This document shows positions 51,068 to 61,730 of a stretch of DNA of 64,000 bases, piece after piece. The translations under genes were made by a program, and so were the position numbers. The stretch is from the NCBI GenBank assembly GCA_964585385.1, contig CAZPDP010000013.1, forward strand, positions 13,453 through 77,452, written 5' to 3'. The notes beneath the pieces were generated by a model that worked only from the letters and a program-made list of their open reading frames with translations, ran no database searches and was not told where the DNA came from. The first letter of the stretch is position 1; every line of letters begins with the position of its first letter. The DNA comes from JAGXLC01 sp964585385. Lineage in GTDB: Bacteria > Bacteroidota > Bacteroidia > Bacteroidales > UBA12077.

Positions 51068-54000
51068 ATGACTATTAAAGAGGCAGCAGGCAAAAAAATA
51101 CTTGTTCTTGACGGAGCCATGGGAACTATGGTGCAGACGAAGAACTTAAATGACGAAGACTACAAAGGGGAGTTTTTTAAGGATTTTACCATTAGTTTTA
51201 AGGGTGTGAATGATTTGCTTTGTATTACTCAACCCTCGATTATAAAAGAGATCCACAAGGAATATCTGCAGGCTGGTGCCGATATTATTACAACAAATAG
51301 TTTCAATGCAAATTATTTCAGCTTAATAGACTATGGCCTTCAGGATTATGTTTACCGGATTAATTATGAGTCAGCCCAACTGGCCAGAGAGGTGGCTGCA
51401 GAATATTCCACAGATGAATTACCAAGATTTATAGCCGGGACTCTGGGTCCTACAACCAAAACAGCTTCTATTTCTCCAAATATCAATCAACCGGGTTTGC
51501 GTGATGTGAGCTTTGATGAATTGGCAAAAGCATACAGAAGCCAGGCAGAGGCTTTGATGGATGGTGGTGTTGATGTTATACTGATTGAAACCGTTTTTGA
51601 TACTCTGAATGCCAAGGCTGCCTTGTATGCCATTAATGAGCTTAAGGAGCTGAAAGGTATGGATATACCTGTTATGGTTTCTGCAACCATTGACGAGAGT
51701 GGCAGGAATCTTTCCGGTCAAACTGTTGAAGCTTTTTTTAATGCGCTGGAACCTTTTAAATTGTTTTCGATTGGATTAAACTGCTCCTTTGGCGCCGATA
51801 AGATGCTGCCTTACCTTGAAAGACTGGCTGTAAAATCCACTGTTAACATAAGCGCTCATCCAAATGCTGGTCTGCCTAATGAATTTGGCAATTATGAACA
51901 AAGCGCCATTGAAATGGCCCGGCAACTGGAGCTATACCTTTCTAATGGCCTGGTTAACATAGTGGGAGGTTGCTGTGGAACAACTCCACAACACGTGGTA
52001 GCTGTTAAAAGAATAAGCAACAAATATAATCCCAGGGTTATTTTGCCTCATAGCCGTACTACGCGGCTGAGCGGTTTGCAGTCACTCGGAGTAAAAGATG
52101 CAACCAGACTTATTAAAGTAGGCGAACGAACCAATGTTACCGGATCAAGACAATTTCTAAAATATATTAAGGAAGAGAAGTATGATGAGGCTTTACAAAT
52201 AGCCAAAAGCCAGGTGGATGAAGGCGCTGACATCCTTAACATCAGTACTGATGAGAGTATGGTAGACAGTAAAACTGTGCTGCCGCATTTAGTCCGTCTC
52301 ATGGGCACTGAACCCGATATTGCCTCAGTTCCGTTTATGATAGATTCCTCGCATTTCGATGTTATTGAAGATTCCTTAAAGTGCTTTCAGGGCAAATCCA
52401 TTGTAAATTCTATCAGTCTGAAGGACGGTGAAGAGCAGTTTAAGGAGCAGGCAATTAAAATACACAGACTTGGAGCTGCTGCCATTGTAATGGCCTTTGA
52501 TGAGAAGGGGCAGGGTGACAGCTATCAGCGAAAGATTGAAATATGTTCGCGGGCTTATGAAATATGGGCGAATGATCTGAATCTGCCGCCTGAAGACCTT
52601 ATTTTTGATCCTAACGTACTTTCTGTGGGGACTGGCATCCATGAGCACAACCATTATGCAAAAGATTTTATCATGGCTGTTCAGTGGATCAAGCAAAACC
52701 TTCCATATTCCAAGGTTAATGCAGGTATTACCAATATTTCCTTTGCTTTCCGTGGCAACAGCTATTTAAGAAAAGCAATTAATTCGGTTTTTCTACATCA
52801 TTGCGTGAGTTCAGGCCTTGATTTCGCTATAGTGAATCCTGCCGGGATACTTGATTACGGGGAAATACCCGATAAACTGAAACGATACATCGAAGACCTG
52901 GTTTTCAATTTACGGAAAGATGCAGCCGAGAGGTTGCTTGAGGTTGCTGAGAGCTATAAGAAAAAAGAGAAGAGCCAGGCTGGTATAATAAAATGGAGAA
53001 AGCAATCTCCTGAAAAACGGGTGAGGTATGCAGTGGAAAACGGCATAAATACCTATCTGAAAGAGGATATCAGGGAGCTCGAGGAGCAGTTTTCCGGTGC
53101 ACTGGATATTATAGAGGGACCGCTTGTGAAGGGTATGAATAAGGTGGGCGAACTCTTTGGAAAAGGGAAGATGTACCTTCCCCAGGTGATAAAAAGCGCA
53201 AGGGTAATGAATGAGGCAGTTGACCTCCTGATGCCGGAACTGGAAAAGGAAAAAAAAGGCCTTTCTCAAAAATATAAGTCAAAGAAAATATTATTGGCTA
53301 CTGTCGATGGTGATGTACACGATATTGGGAAAAATATTCTTTCCCTGGTGCTGAAGTCTAACAATTATGACGTTACAGACATGGGTGTGATGGTGCCCAA
53401 CAAAGATATTATACGGAAAATTGAAGAGGAAAAGCCTGATATAGTTGGGTTAAGCGGTTTGATAACTCCCTCACTTGATTACATGGTTGATTTTATCAAA
53501 CAACTGGAGAAGAGGAATATGACTCTTCCTGTTCTGGTAGGTGGAGCTACCACCTCATCAGTGCATACAGCTATAAGAATGGCACCGCATTATTCTGGTG
53601 TTGTGGTACAGGTTTCAGATGCTTCGAGGAGTTTTTCAGTAGTGAACAATCTGCTGGGGGAAAAATCGGGCCAGTTCATAGAAGAAGTGAAAGCTGAACA
53701 GGCTGGACTGAGAGAGTCTTATTACAGGAAAAGAAAGGAGAGAAGAAGAGTTTCTTTCCGGGATGCCCGGAGAAAGCGTTATATGTATGATTATAAGAAA
53801 CAAAGACCTGTTAAACCCCGGTTATTGGGAAGCAAAGTATTTGAAGACATTGAGCTTAACCTGCTCAGAAAATATATCGACTGGACCCCGTTTTTCCATG
53901 GCTGGGGACTTAAGGGTGTATTCCCTCAAATACTGGAAAAGGAAAAAGTGGGTAGAGAAGCCAAAAGAGTCTTTGAGGAAGCCCAGGACATGCTAAAAGA

Positions 54001-54727
54001 GATTATTGAAGAAAAACTCATTCATCCGAAAGGGATTATCGGGCTTTATCCGGCCAATTCAGATGCTGATGATATTCTGATCTTTAGATCTGACAACAGA
54101 AAACAGATCCTCAAGAGAATTCCTATGCTAAGACAGCAACATTTAAGGGATAAGCATGGTTATGCCCTTTCCCTGGCAGATTATATTGCACCAGTAGATT
54201 CAGGGATCAAGGATTATTTTGGTGGATTTGCTGTTACCACAGGTCTCGGGACCGACGAGCATGTGCAGCGTTTTAAGAATAAAGGCGACAGCTATAACAG
54301 CATCATGTTCCGTCTCATTGCGGACCGCCTTGTGGAGGCTTTTGCTGAATTGCTTCATGAATGGGTAAGGAAAAAATACTGGGGTTATGAACCTCACGAA
54401 GACCTTTCGAAAGAAGAACTCATCAAGGAAAAATACCAGGGCATACGTCCTGCACCGGGATATCCCGCATGCCCCGATCATTCACTGAAAAGACACTTGT
54501 TTGAACTGATGAATGTTGAGGAAAAAGTCGGAATAACCCTTACAGACAGTTATGCCATGCGTCCGGCCAGCTCGGTTTCCGGTTTCTATATGGCACATAA
54601 TGCATCCAAATATTTTGGAATTGGCAAGATTGGAAAAGACCAGATACAGGATTATGCCCGAAGGGCAAAGATTGATGTGGAAGAAGCTGAAAAATGGCTT
54701 CAGTCTGTCATAGATTACGACAAATAA
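51068..54727 (+). CDS. metH: Cobalamin-dependent methionine synthase
   Basis: MetH transfers the methyl of methyl-THF to homocysteine through cobalamin. The 1219-residue protein is full length. The homocysteine domain (1-320) has zinc Cys239 and Cys302-Cys303 (VGGCCGTTP). The pterin-binding domain (about 345-620, GERTNVTGSRQF) follows, then the cap (about 640-730). The B12-binding domain has DGDVHDIGKN with axial His751, and the reactivation domain (about 900-1219) ends RPAPGYPACPDHSLK, TDSYAMRPASSVSGFY. It is the first gene of the operon running to metV/metF. Confidence 0.97.
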   Translation: MTIKEAAGKKILVLDGAMGTMVQTKNLNDEDYKGEFFKDFTISFKGVNDLLCITQPSIIKEIHKEYLQAGADIITTNSFNANYFSLIDYGLQDYVYRINYESAQLAREVAAEYSTDELPRFIAGTLGPTTKTASISPNINQPGLRDVSFDELAKAYRSQAEALMDGGVDVILIETVFDTLNAKAALYAINELKELKGMDIPVMVSATIDESGRNLSGQTVEAFFNALEPFKLFSIGLNCSFGADKMLPYLERLAVKSTVNISAHPNAGLPNEFGNYEQSAIEMARQLELYLSNGLVNIVGGCCGTTPQHVVAVKRISNKYNPRVILPHSRTTRLSGLQSLGVKDATRLIKVGERTNVTGSRQFLKYIKEEKYDEALQIAKSQVDEGADILNISTDESMVDSKTVLPHLVRLMGTEPDIASVPFMIDSSHFDVIEDSLKCFQGKSIVNSISLKDGEEQFKEQAIKIHRLGAAAIVMAFDEKGQGDSYQRKIEICSRAYEIWANDLNLPPEDLIFDPNVLSVGTGIHEHNHYAKDFIMAVQWIKQNLPYSKVNAGITNISFAFRGNSYLRKAINSVFLHHCVSSGLDFAIVNPAGILDYGEIPDKLKRYIEDLVFNLRKDAAERLLEVAESYKKKEKSQAGIIKWRKQSPEKRVRYAVENGINTYLKEDIRELEEQFSGALDIIEGPLVKGMNKVGELFGKGKMYLPQVIKSARVMNEAVDLLMPELEKEKKGLSQKYKSKKILLATVDGDVHDIGKNILSLVLKSNNYDVTDMGVMVPNKDIIRKIEEEKPDIVGLSGLITPSLDYMVDFIKQLEKRNMTLPVLVGGATTSSVHTAIRMAPHYSGVVVQVSDASRSFSVVNNLLGEKSGQFIEEVKAEQAGLRESYYRKRKERRRVSFRDARRKRYMYDYKKQRPVKPRLLGSKVFEDIELNLLRKYIDWTPFFHGWGLKGVFPQILEKEKVGREAKRVFEEAQDMLKEIIEEKLIHPKGIIGLYPANSDADDILIFRSDNRKQILKRIPMLRQQHLRDKHGYALSLADYIAPVDSGIKDYFGGFAVTTGLGTDEHVQRFKNKGDSYNSIMFRLIADRLVEAFAELLHEWVRKKYWGYEPHEDLSKEELIKEKYQGIRPAPGYPACPDHSLKRHLFELMNVEEKVGITLTDSYAMRPASSVSGFYMAHNASKYFGIGKIGKDQIQDYARRAKIDVEEAEKWLQSVIDYDK

Positions 54728-54763
54728 AGTGTTAATCAAAATAAATAAAAGAGAATTTCGAGT

Positions 54764-55687
54764 ATGAAGATTACAGAGATTTTTGAGAAACAAAAGCGAA
54801 CGTATTCATTTGAATTTTTTCCCCCGAAGGATTACTTAACAGCCGTTAAGTTTGGAATTAATGCGGGCCAACTGATGAAACTGGACCCGTCATTTGTTAC
54901 GGTAACTTATGGTGCCGGTGGTTCAACGCAGGAAAATACTTTTAGCTTAGTTGATCTGTTTCATAATAATCTGGGCTTTGTCTGTATGGCCCATTATACA
55001 TGTGTGGGTGCAACCAGGGAAAAAATTGCCTACGATATGAGAACCCTCCAGGATATGGGTATAGAAAATGTTATGCTTTTAAGAGGGGATCCGCCAAAAG
55101 GAGAAAAAGAATTTCCCGAAAATCCTGATGGATTCAACTACGGAAGTGATTTGGTACGATTTGTGCGGGAAAACTATGATTTCTGTATTGGCGCTGGCGC
55201 TTATCCTGAGAAGCATGTCGAAGCTCAATCCGTGGAGGAAGATTTGATCAGTTTAAGAATGAAAGTAGATGCCGGAGCGGATTTTCTGGTTACCCAGATG
55301 TTCTTTGATAATAAATATTACTGGGATTTTATTGACCAGGCTGAAAAGAAAGGTATCAAATGCCGAATCATACCGGGGATTATTCCAATAACCAATTTTA
55401 AAAATATCAAGAAGTTTGCTAAAATTACGGGCGCCACTATTCCTGAATCCATAAATAAGAAGATGGAACCCTACCAGGATAAACCGGATGAAATATATAA
55501 GATAGGTCTGGACCTGGCTATTGAACAAGCCACAGATCTCCTGGAAAACGGAGCGCCGGGACTTCATTTTTATACATTAAACAAGTCCAGAGCTGCGATT
55601 GACTTGTATGACTCTCTTTCAGAAGATTTTAAAGAGGTGAAAAGTAAATTTGAAAAAAGTAAGACACCTCATTTGCCCAATAAGTAA
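54764..55687 (+). CDS. metF: Methylenetetrahydrofolate reductase, classical MetF
   Basis: MetF reduces methylene-THF to methyl-THF with a flavin. The 307-residue protein shows the E. coli-type start (YSFEFFPPKD), FVTVTYGAGGSTQENT, MLLRGDPP, GAYPEKH and DFLVTQMFFDN. It follows metH by 36 bases, giving MetH its substrate. A second, different MetF lies at 62973, so the cell has two. Confidence 0.95.
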   Translation: MKITEIFEKQKRTYSFEFFPPKDYLTAVKFGINAGQLMKLDPSFVTVTYGAGGSTQENTFSLVDLFHNNLGFVCMAHYTCVGATREKIAYDMRTLQDMGIENVMLLRGDPPKGEKEFPENPDGFNYGSDLVRFVRENYDFCIGAGAYPEKHVEAQSVEEDLISLRMKVDAGADFLVTQMFFDNKYYWDFIDQAEKKGIKCRIIPGIIPITNFKNIKKFAKITGATIPESINKKMEPYQDKPDEIYKIGLDLAIEQATDLLENGAPGLHFYTLNKSRAAIDLYDSLSEDFKEVKSKFEKSKTPHLPNK

Positions 55688-55786
55688 ATCGCTCTGAATA
55701 CCTTGTTAAAAAATTCAGGGTTGGGAGTAGCAAAGTTTTACCAGGTTTGAATGCAATAAAAAAGTAAAAAGACTTAAAAACGATCT

Positions 55787-56317
55787 ATGGAGGCTACACT
55801 TTTGAAAGCAAACACTAAACAATACGGCGATACTTCATTATGTTACCAGTGCGCAAAATGCTCTGCCGGATGTCCCATTGGTGAAGAGCTGGATGTTTAT
55901 CCACACCAGGTAATTCATCTTGCTTCATTAGGATTGGAAGACCGGGTGCTGGATTCGGCTACCATCTGGATCTGTGCAAGCTGTTATGCATGTGCAGTAA
56001 AATGTCCGAATGATATCGACATTACTGGTATTATGACGAAGCTTAAAAATTTAGCTGTTCAAAGAGGTGTGGAATCAAAAAGACCAGAAGTTTACCAGTT
56101 TCATAAAACCTTTACGGAAGACGTATTCCGAAGAGGTAAAGCCCATGAGCTAAGAATTATGGGAGAATACAACCTGAGAATACGCAAGCCTTTTAAGAAC
56201 ATTCTCCTGGCTCCGAAAATGTTCCTGAAAAACAAATTGAAATTCCTTCCGCCCAAAACAGTGAAAGGCTTTCGTGGGTGGTTCAGAAAAATTCTCAGGA
56301 AAAAGAACGATGCCTGA
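55787..56317 (+). CDS. HdrC-like iron-sulfur protein
   Basis: The 176-residue protein has two [4Fe-4S] motifs of ferredoxin type, CYQCAKCSAGCP (about 20-31) and CASCYACAVKCP (about 64-75), as in heterodisulfide reductase subunit C. No membrane helix is present, so it is the soluble form. The C-terminal 60 residues are basic. It feeds electrons between HdrA and HdrB. It begins 99 bases after metF and is followed by hdrB. Confidence 0.9.
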   Translation: MEATLLKANTKQYGDTSLCYQCAKCSAGCPIGEELDVYPHQVIHLASLGLEDRVLDSATIWICASCYACAVKCPNDIDITGIMTKLKNLAVQRGVESKRPEVYQFHKTFTEDVFRRGKAHELRIMGEYNLRIRKPFKNILLAPKMFLKNKLKFLPPKTVKGFRGWFRKILRKKNDA

Positions 56318-56363
56318 ATATTTTTTCCGGTACGAACAAAAAAAGAAATAACCTGAATTGTGT

Positions 56364-57224
56364 ATGTGTAATAAGAAAATTGCCGTTTACCCGGGGTGCA
56401 GTCTAGAAACCAGCTCAAGTCATTATTTAAAAAGCATTGAAAAGGTTTTTGAGATACTGGATATCGAATATACAATAATGACCGATTGGAATTGCTGCGG
56501 AGCAACTTCTGTCAAAGCCATCGATCAGCATTTGAACCTGATGCTTAATCAGCGAAATCTTGCTCTTGCTGAAGAACAAGGAATTGATGAGCTTGTCGTT
56601 CCCTGCGCATCATGCTACCATCGTCTTGCAAGTACCGAATATGAACTGCAGGATAGGAAATTATTAAAGAAATTAAATAAAGAAAGTGGATTAAAATACG
56701 AAGGCAAAGTAAAAGTCAGGAACATTCTTGATTTTCTTGCAAATATCATTGGAGTGGAAAGAATTGCTTCAAAAGTTAAACGACCGCTTAATGATTTGGT
56801 CGTGGCCTGTTATTACGGGTGTTTGAATACCCGGGTGCCTAAACCACAGGTATTTGACACCATGGAATACCCCACCAGTATGGATCATATTGCTGAAGCC
56901 ATTGGTGCCAAAGTGATCGACTGGTCTTATAAAACAGAATGTTGTGGTGCAAGCCTTTTTCTCACGATGGATAGTATTTCAGGAAAGCTTGTTGGAAAGA
57001 TATTGAAAGATGCCAGTTTGCGGGGTGTGGATTGCATCACAGTTTCATGCCCGATGTGCCAGACTAACCTGGATACCAAGCAAAGCAAGATAAGAAATGA
57101 ATTTTCTATTGACCAGCCAGTTCCTTCCCCTTTTTTTACACAGCTTATGGGATTGGCTTTTGGTTGTACACCAGAGGAGGTTGGTTTGGATAAAAACTTC
57201 GAAGCAATGAAACCTTTGTCATAA
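56364..57224 (+). CDS. HdrB-like protein, CCG domains
   Basis: The 286-residue subunit carries two CCG (Cys-rich) domains: the first with YPGCSLE, WNCCGATS and PCASC, the second with CYYGC, TECCGASL and SCPMCQ. In methanogen HdrB these bind the noncubane [4Fe-4S] clusters that reduce the disulfide. Start chosen at ATG 56364; TTG 56358 adds two residues. In MetVF-type complexes HdrB passes electrons without a heterodisulfide. Here its acceptor is unknown. Confidence 0.9.
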   Translation: MCNKKIAVYPGCSLETSSSHYLKSIEKVFEILDIEYTIMTDWNCCGATSVKAIDQHLNLMLNQRNLALAEEQGIDELVVPCASCYHRLASTEYELQDRKLLKKLNKESGLKYEGKVKVRNILDFLANIIGVERIASKVKRPLNDLVVACYYGCLNTRVPKPQVFDTMEYPTSMDHIAEAIGAKVIDWSYKTECCGASLFLTMDSISGKLVGKILKDASLRGVDCITVSCPMCQTNLDTKQSKIRNEFSIDQPVPSPFFTQLMGLAFGCTPEEVGLDKNFEAMKPLS

Positions 57225-57275
57225 ATCATTGATTTTGAATAAAAAAAAACTGAAATAAATTCAGGATATAGTTTT

Positions 57276-60200
57276 ATGGATAAAACACAAACCGGAGCAG
57301 TATTAGTAATAGGTGGAGGAATTGCCGGAATGCAGGCAGCCCTGGATAGCGCTGAACTGGGGCTGAAGGTATATTTGCTGGAAAAAGAACCCTCAATTGG
57401 GGGAAACATGGCCCGTCTGGATAAGACCTTCCCGACAAACGACTGTGCCATGTGTATGATATCTCCCAAGCTTGTTGAAACCGGAAGGCACCTGAATATC
57501 GAAATTATTTCTTATGCTGACCTGGAAAAAGTGGAGGGAGAAGCGGGTAATTTTACAGTTACAGTTAATAAAAAAGCACGCTATGTTGATGAAGACAAAT
57601 GTAATGGTTGTGGTGAATGTGAACTGGAATGTCCTGTATTGAGAGAAGACAACTTTAATGGCGAGTTATCCGAAAGAAAAGCCATTTACAGATTATACCC
57701 CCAGGCGATACCCAATGTTTTTACTATTGACAAATCAGAATTTCCTCCCCCATGCCGCGGAACATGTCCTGCCGGAGTTAATGTGCAGGGGTACATCGCA
57801 CTTATAGCCAAAAAAAAATACCAGGAGGCTTTGGATCTGATTAGAGAGAAAATGCCTTTTGCAGGGGTATGTGGAAGAATCTGTCACCATCCCTGTGAAG
57901 CTGAATGCAATCGAAAAGAGATCGATGAAGCTGTTTCTGTAAGAAATTTAAAGCGTTTTGTCGCTGATTATGAAAGACAAATGCTGGATGAAGGAAAAAT
58001 TTTTCACAGAGAAGAGAAGAACTCTAATGGCATCCCCCGGCGCAAAGGAAAAATTGCTGTTATCGGAGGCGGCCCTTCTGGTTTAACCTGCGCCCACGAC
58101 CTCGTTAAGAAAGGTTTCAGGGTAACCATATTTGAAGCTGGGAAAAAACTGGGAGGGATGATGCGTACAGGTATACCTGATTATCGTCTGCCCAAGGATT
58201 ACCTGGATTATGAAATTGACCTGTTACTGAAGGATGGAATCGAAGTAAAAACCGGTCAGGCACTGGGCAGGGATTTTACTTTTGAGGATCTTACAGAACA
58301 AGGATATAATTCGGTATACATGGCTCTTGGAGCACAAAACGCAAAGAAAATACCGCTTGAGGGTCACAAATCTGAAGGTGTCCTCTACGGAATACCGTTT
58401 TTAAAAGATGTTAGCCAGGGTAAGAAACCCGGAATAGGCTCAGCAGTTGTTGTCATCGGTGGTGGAAATGTGGCCATAGATGTTGCCCGGACAGTAAAAA
58501 GACTTGGCTCAGAAGTAACCATCGTATACAGGAGAACAAAAAATGAGATGCCGGCTCATGAATGGGAGATCGAAGAAGCCATAGAAGAGGGAATAGGTAT
58601 AAAAAGCTCCTGGAGCCCCTCAAAAATTATCCAGACGGATGGGAGAGTCGGTGGTTTGGAAGTGAACCGGTGCATGACCATCTATGGCAAAGATGGTCAT
58701 AGATCCCTGGAGGTGGACCCCGATCAGAAACAAACCTTACGCACAGATACAGTTATCCTGGCTACTGGACAGGAATGTGATCTGGACGATATTGACAAAT
58801 CTATAGCTATTGAAAATGGATTGATTTCGACAGATCTTTTAACACTTGAAACTTCGATAAATGGGGTGTTTGCAGGTGGCGATGTAGTACTCGGACCTTC
58901 ATCTCTTGTTGAATCGGTAGCACAAGGACACCGTGCTGCTGAATCCATTTCAAGATACCTGAACGGAGAGGAACTTCGTACCAACAGAGAACCCGTAATG
59001 TCATTGGATGATTACACCGGAATTCCCGATTCAGTGGAAAAAGAACGCATAGAAAGAACGAAAGCCAGGCTAAGCAGCCCCGGGAAAAGAAATACCAATT
59101 TTACAGAAATAGAAAAAACCTTTACAGAAGAAGAAGCTGTTCGGGAGGCACAAAGGTGTCTGCAGTGCGGTAGCTGCTCAGAGTGCATGGAATGTGTGAG
59201 GACGTGCAAGGCGGAAGCTATTGATCACTCCATGCAGGATAAAACCAGAGAACTTAAAGTCGGAGCAATTATTGCCACTGGGGGATTCTCTCCTTTTGAT
59301 GCAAATAAAAAGCCGGAATATGGGTATGGCCGGTATCCTAACGTAGTAACAAGCATCCAGTTTGAACGCATATTAAGTGCTTCAGGACCTTACGAGGGGC
59401 ATCTGAAACGTCCTTATGATGGAAAAAAACCAGGCAAAATCGCCTGGATACAATGCGTTGGCTCCCGTGATGTGACACTCGGAAACGATTATTGCTCCTC
59501 TGTTTGCTGTATGTATGCCATTAAGGAAGCAATGATAGCCAAAGAACATGAACCGGATACCCAAACTACCATATTTTACACCGATATCAGGGCTTTTGGA
59601 AAAGGATTTGAAAGTTTTTATGAACAGGCGCGTCATGATTCCGGTGTACGGTTTGTTCGTAGCCAGATATCATCAATAAAAGAAGAGCCTTTATCCCGGA
59701 ATTTAATTCTTAATTTCATCGAAAATGGAGACTACAGGGAAGAAGAATTTGATATGGTAGTTCTTTCTGTCGGATTGGTCGCCAATCCATCCATTCAGTC
59801 AACATCTGAAATCCTCGGCATAGACCTGAATCAGTTTGGCTTTTTCAGGGAAAGTATTTTTGAACCTATTAAATCAAGCAAAGAAGGCATCTTCCTGTGT
59901 GGTGCAGGAAGCGGACCAAAGGATATTCCGGAGACTGTAATGCAGGGCAGCGCCGCTGCAGCAATGTGCAGTGAGATGCTGCAGGAAGTAAGAAATACTG
60001 AAGTCAAAACAAAGGAATACCCGGTCGAAAAGAAAATGAACGGGGAGGAACCCCGCATTGGAGTTTTTGTCTGTCACTGTGGTATCAATATAGCCTCGGT
60101 TGTGGATGTTGATAAAGTTTCAGAATATATAAAAACCATCCCTGGTGTGGTTCACGCAGAGCATACACTATATACCTGCTCTCAGGATACACAGAAAAGA

Positions 60201-61730
60201 ATCAGGGAAGTCATTGATGAAATGAATCTGAACAGGGTGATTGTGGCTTCCTGTACACCCCGAACCCACGAGGGTCTTTTCCAGGAAACGCTCCGTGAGG
60301 CCGGAATAAATAAGTATATGTTCGAGATGACCGATATTCGGGAGCAATGTGCATGGGTCCATCAAAAAGAACCGGATCTTGCCACAGAAAAAGCCAAAGC
60401 ACTTGTCCATGGAAGCGTTGGAAAATCCAGGCATCTCGAACCCCTGACCTTAAAGAAAATTTCTGTCAATAAGGCTGGACTGGTTATAGGTGGAGGTATT
60501 TCAGGAATGTCGGCTGCGCTGTCTCTCGGGAACCAGGGGTTTAAAGTCTATCTGATTGAAAAGAGCGATAAGCTGGGAGGAAATCTGGTTTATCTGAATA
60601 AAAACCTGGATGGTGAGTACTGGAACGAATACCTTAATAAAAAGGCAGAAGAGGTAAAATCACACGAATTAATTGATGTATATACGAACACGACCATCGA
60701 GAACATCAATGGCTCAGTTGGTAATTTTGAGAGCGGGCTGAAAGGCGACTTCTCCGGGAATTTACAGCATGGTGTTATTATCGTAGCCACTGGAGCTGAG
60801 GAGTATAAGCCTCATGAATTCCTTTACCAAAAAAATAAAAATGTCATTACACAAAGAGAACTTGAATTTGAAATAGAAAAGCGAAAGCGGTTTAAAACAG
60901 TAGTTATGGTTCAGTGTGTGGGAAGCAGGAACAAGGAACATGCTTATTGTTCGCGAATCTGCTGCAGCGAAGCCATCAAGAATGCCATCACTATTAAAGA
61001 GAAGGATCCGCATGCAGATGTTTACATTCTCTATCGCGATCTCCGCACTTATACATACAGAGAGGTATTTTACAGGAAAGCCAGGGAGCTGGATGTTAAA
61101 TTTATACACTTCCCCGATGATGAATATCCAGAGGTAAAAGAAAAGAAGAAGAAGATTGAAGTAAAAGTGAGGGATACGGTGATTGAAGACTATATAGCCC
61201 TTGAAGCCGACCTGTTGGTGCTGAGTGCGGGAATTGTTGCTAACAATGAGGTGAACAGGCAGCTTTCGGAACTGATGAAATTGCCTTTGGACGAACATGG
61301 AAATTTCATGGAAGCCCACGTGAAACTTCGTCCCGTTGATTTTGCCAATGAGGGGGTTTTTCTCTGTGGACTGGCTCATTCACCCAAAAATACAGAAGAA
61401 AATATAACCCAGGCGATAGCAGCTGCAGGAAGAGCCGGTACTATTCTTTCGAAAGATACCCTGGAAGTGGGAGGTGTTGTGTCGGTTATAGAAGAAGAGA
61501 AATGTGCTGCATGTTTGACCTGTTTGAGAGAGTGTGTCTTTGATGCACCTTTTGTGAATGAAAACGGTAAAGCAGAAATTGATCCTGCCAAGTGCCAGGG
61601 ATGCGGAAACTGTGCTTCAGCTTGTCCGGCCAAAGCCATTCAGTTGCTGACATTCACCGATGCACAGGAAAACGCTCTTTTCAAATCTATTTTACAGGAA
61701 GAATCAACAGAAGTAACAGAAATAAAATAA
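57276..61730 (+). CDS. Giant HdrA with inserted GltD-like module and second HdrA
   Basis: The 1484-residue flavoprotein is composite. Residues 1-115 are an HdrA start (GGGIAGMQAALD, NDCAMC with Cys57 and Cys60, and the CNGCGECELECP cluster). Residues about 155-570 are a GltD/NfnB-like NAD(P)H oxidoreductase (CRGTCPAGVNVQ at about 160, CHHPCEAECNR, FAD motif GGGPSGLTCA, pyridine motif IGGGNVAIDVARTV, YRRTKNEMPA). Residues about 627-650 hold another Cys-rich cluster. About 660-925 complete the first HdrA. From about 931 (VCHCGINIASVVDV) a second HdrA with its own FAD motif (GGGISGMSAALS) follows, ending with two [4Fe-4S] motifs (about 1409-1465). It probably couples NAD(P)H to low-potential electron flow by flavin bifurcation; that is inference. 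The next gene starts at the base after its stop. Confidence 0.92.
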   Translation: MDKTQTGAVLVIGGGIAGMQAALDSAELGLKVYLLEKEPSIGGNMARLDKTFPTNDCAMCMISPKLVETGRHLNIEIISYADLEKVEGEAGNFTVTVNKKARYVDEDKCNGCGECELECPVLREDNFNGELSERKAIYRLYPQAIPNVFTIDKSEFPPPCRGTCPAGVNVQGYIALIAKKKYQEALDLIREKMPFAGVCGRICHHPCEAECNRKEIDEAVSVRNLKRFVADYERQMLDEGKIFHREEKNSNGIPRRKGKIAVIGGGPSGLTCAHDLVKKGFRVTIFEAGKKLGGMMRTGIPDYRLPKDYLDYEIDLLLKDGIEVKTGQALGRDFTFEDLTEQGYNSVYMALGAQNAKKIPLEGHKSEGVLYGIPFLKDVSQGKKPGIGSAVVVIGGGNVAIDVARTVKRLGSEVTIVYRRTKNEMPAHEWEIEEAIEEGIGIKSSWSPSKIIQTDGRVGGLEVNRCMTIYGKDGHRSLEVDPDQKQTLRTDTVILATGQECDLDDIDKSIAIENGLISTDLLTLETSINGVFAGGDVVLGPSSLVESVAQGHRAAESISRYLNGEELRTNREPVMSLDDYTGIPDSVEKERIERTKARLSSPGKRNTNFTEIEKTFTEEEAVREAQRCLQCGSCSECMECVRTCKAEAIDHSMQDKTRELKVGAIIATGGFSPFDANKKPEYGYGRYPNVVTSIQFERILSASGPYEGHLKRPYDGKKPGKIAWIQCVGSRDVTLGNDYCSSVCCMYAIKEAMIAKEHEPDTQTTIFYTDIRAFGKGFESFYEQARHDSGVRFVRSQISSIKEEPLSRNLILNFIENGDYREEEFDMVVLSVGLVANPSIQSTSEILGIDLNQFGFFRESIFEPIKSSKEGIFLCGAGSGPKDIPETVMQGSAAAAMCSEMLQEVRNTEVKTKEYPVEKKMNGEEPRIGVFVCHCGINIASVVDVDKVSEYIKTIPGVVHAEHTLYTCSQDTQKRIREVIDEMNLNRVIVASCTPRTHEGLFQETLREAGINKYMFEMTDIREQCAWVHQKEPDLATEKAKALVHGSVGKSRHLEPLTLKKISVNKAGLVIGGGISGMSAALSLGNQGFKVYLIEKSDKLGGNLVYLNKNLDGEYWNEYLNKKAEEVKSHELIDVYTNTTIENINGSVGNFESGLKGDFSGNLQHGVIIVATGAEEYKPHEFLYQKNKNVITQRELEFEIEKRKRFKTVVMVQCVGSRNKEHAYCSRICCSEAIKNAITIKEKDPHADVYILYRDLRTYTYREVFYRKARELDVKFIHFPDDEYPEVKEKKKKIEVKVRDTVIEDYIALEADLLVLSAGIVANNEVNRQLSELMKLPLDEHGNFMEAHVKLRPVDFANEGVFLCGLAHSPKNTEENITQAIAAAGRAGTILSKDTLEVGGVVSVIEEEKCAACLTCLRECVFDAPFVNENGKAEIDPAKCQGCGNCASACPAKAIQLLTFTDAQENALFKSILQEESTEVTEIK

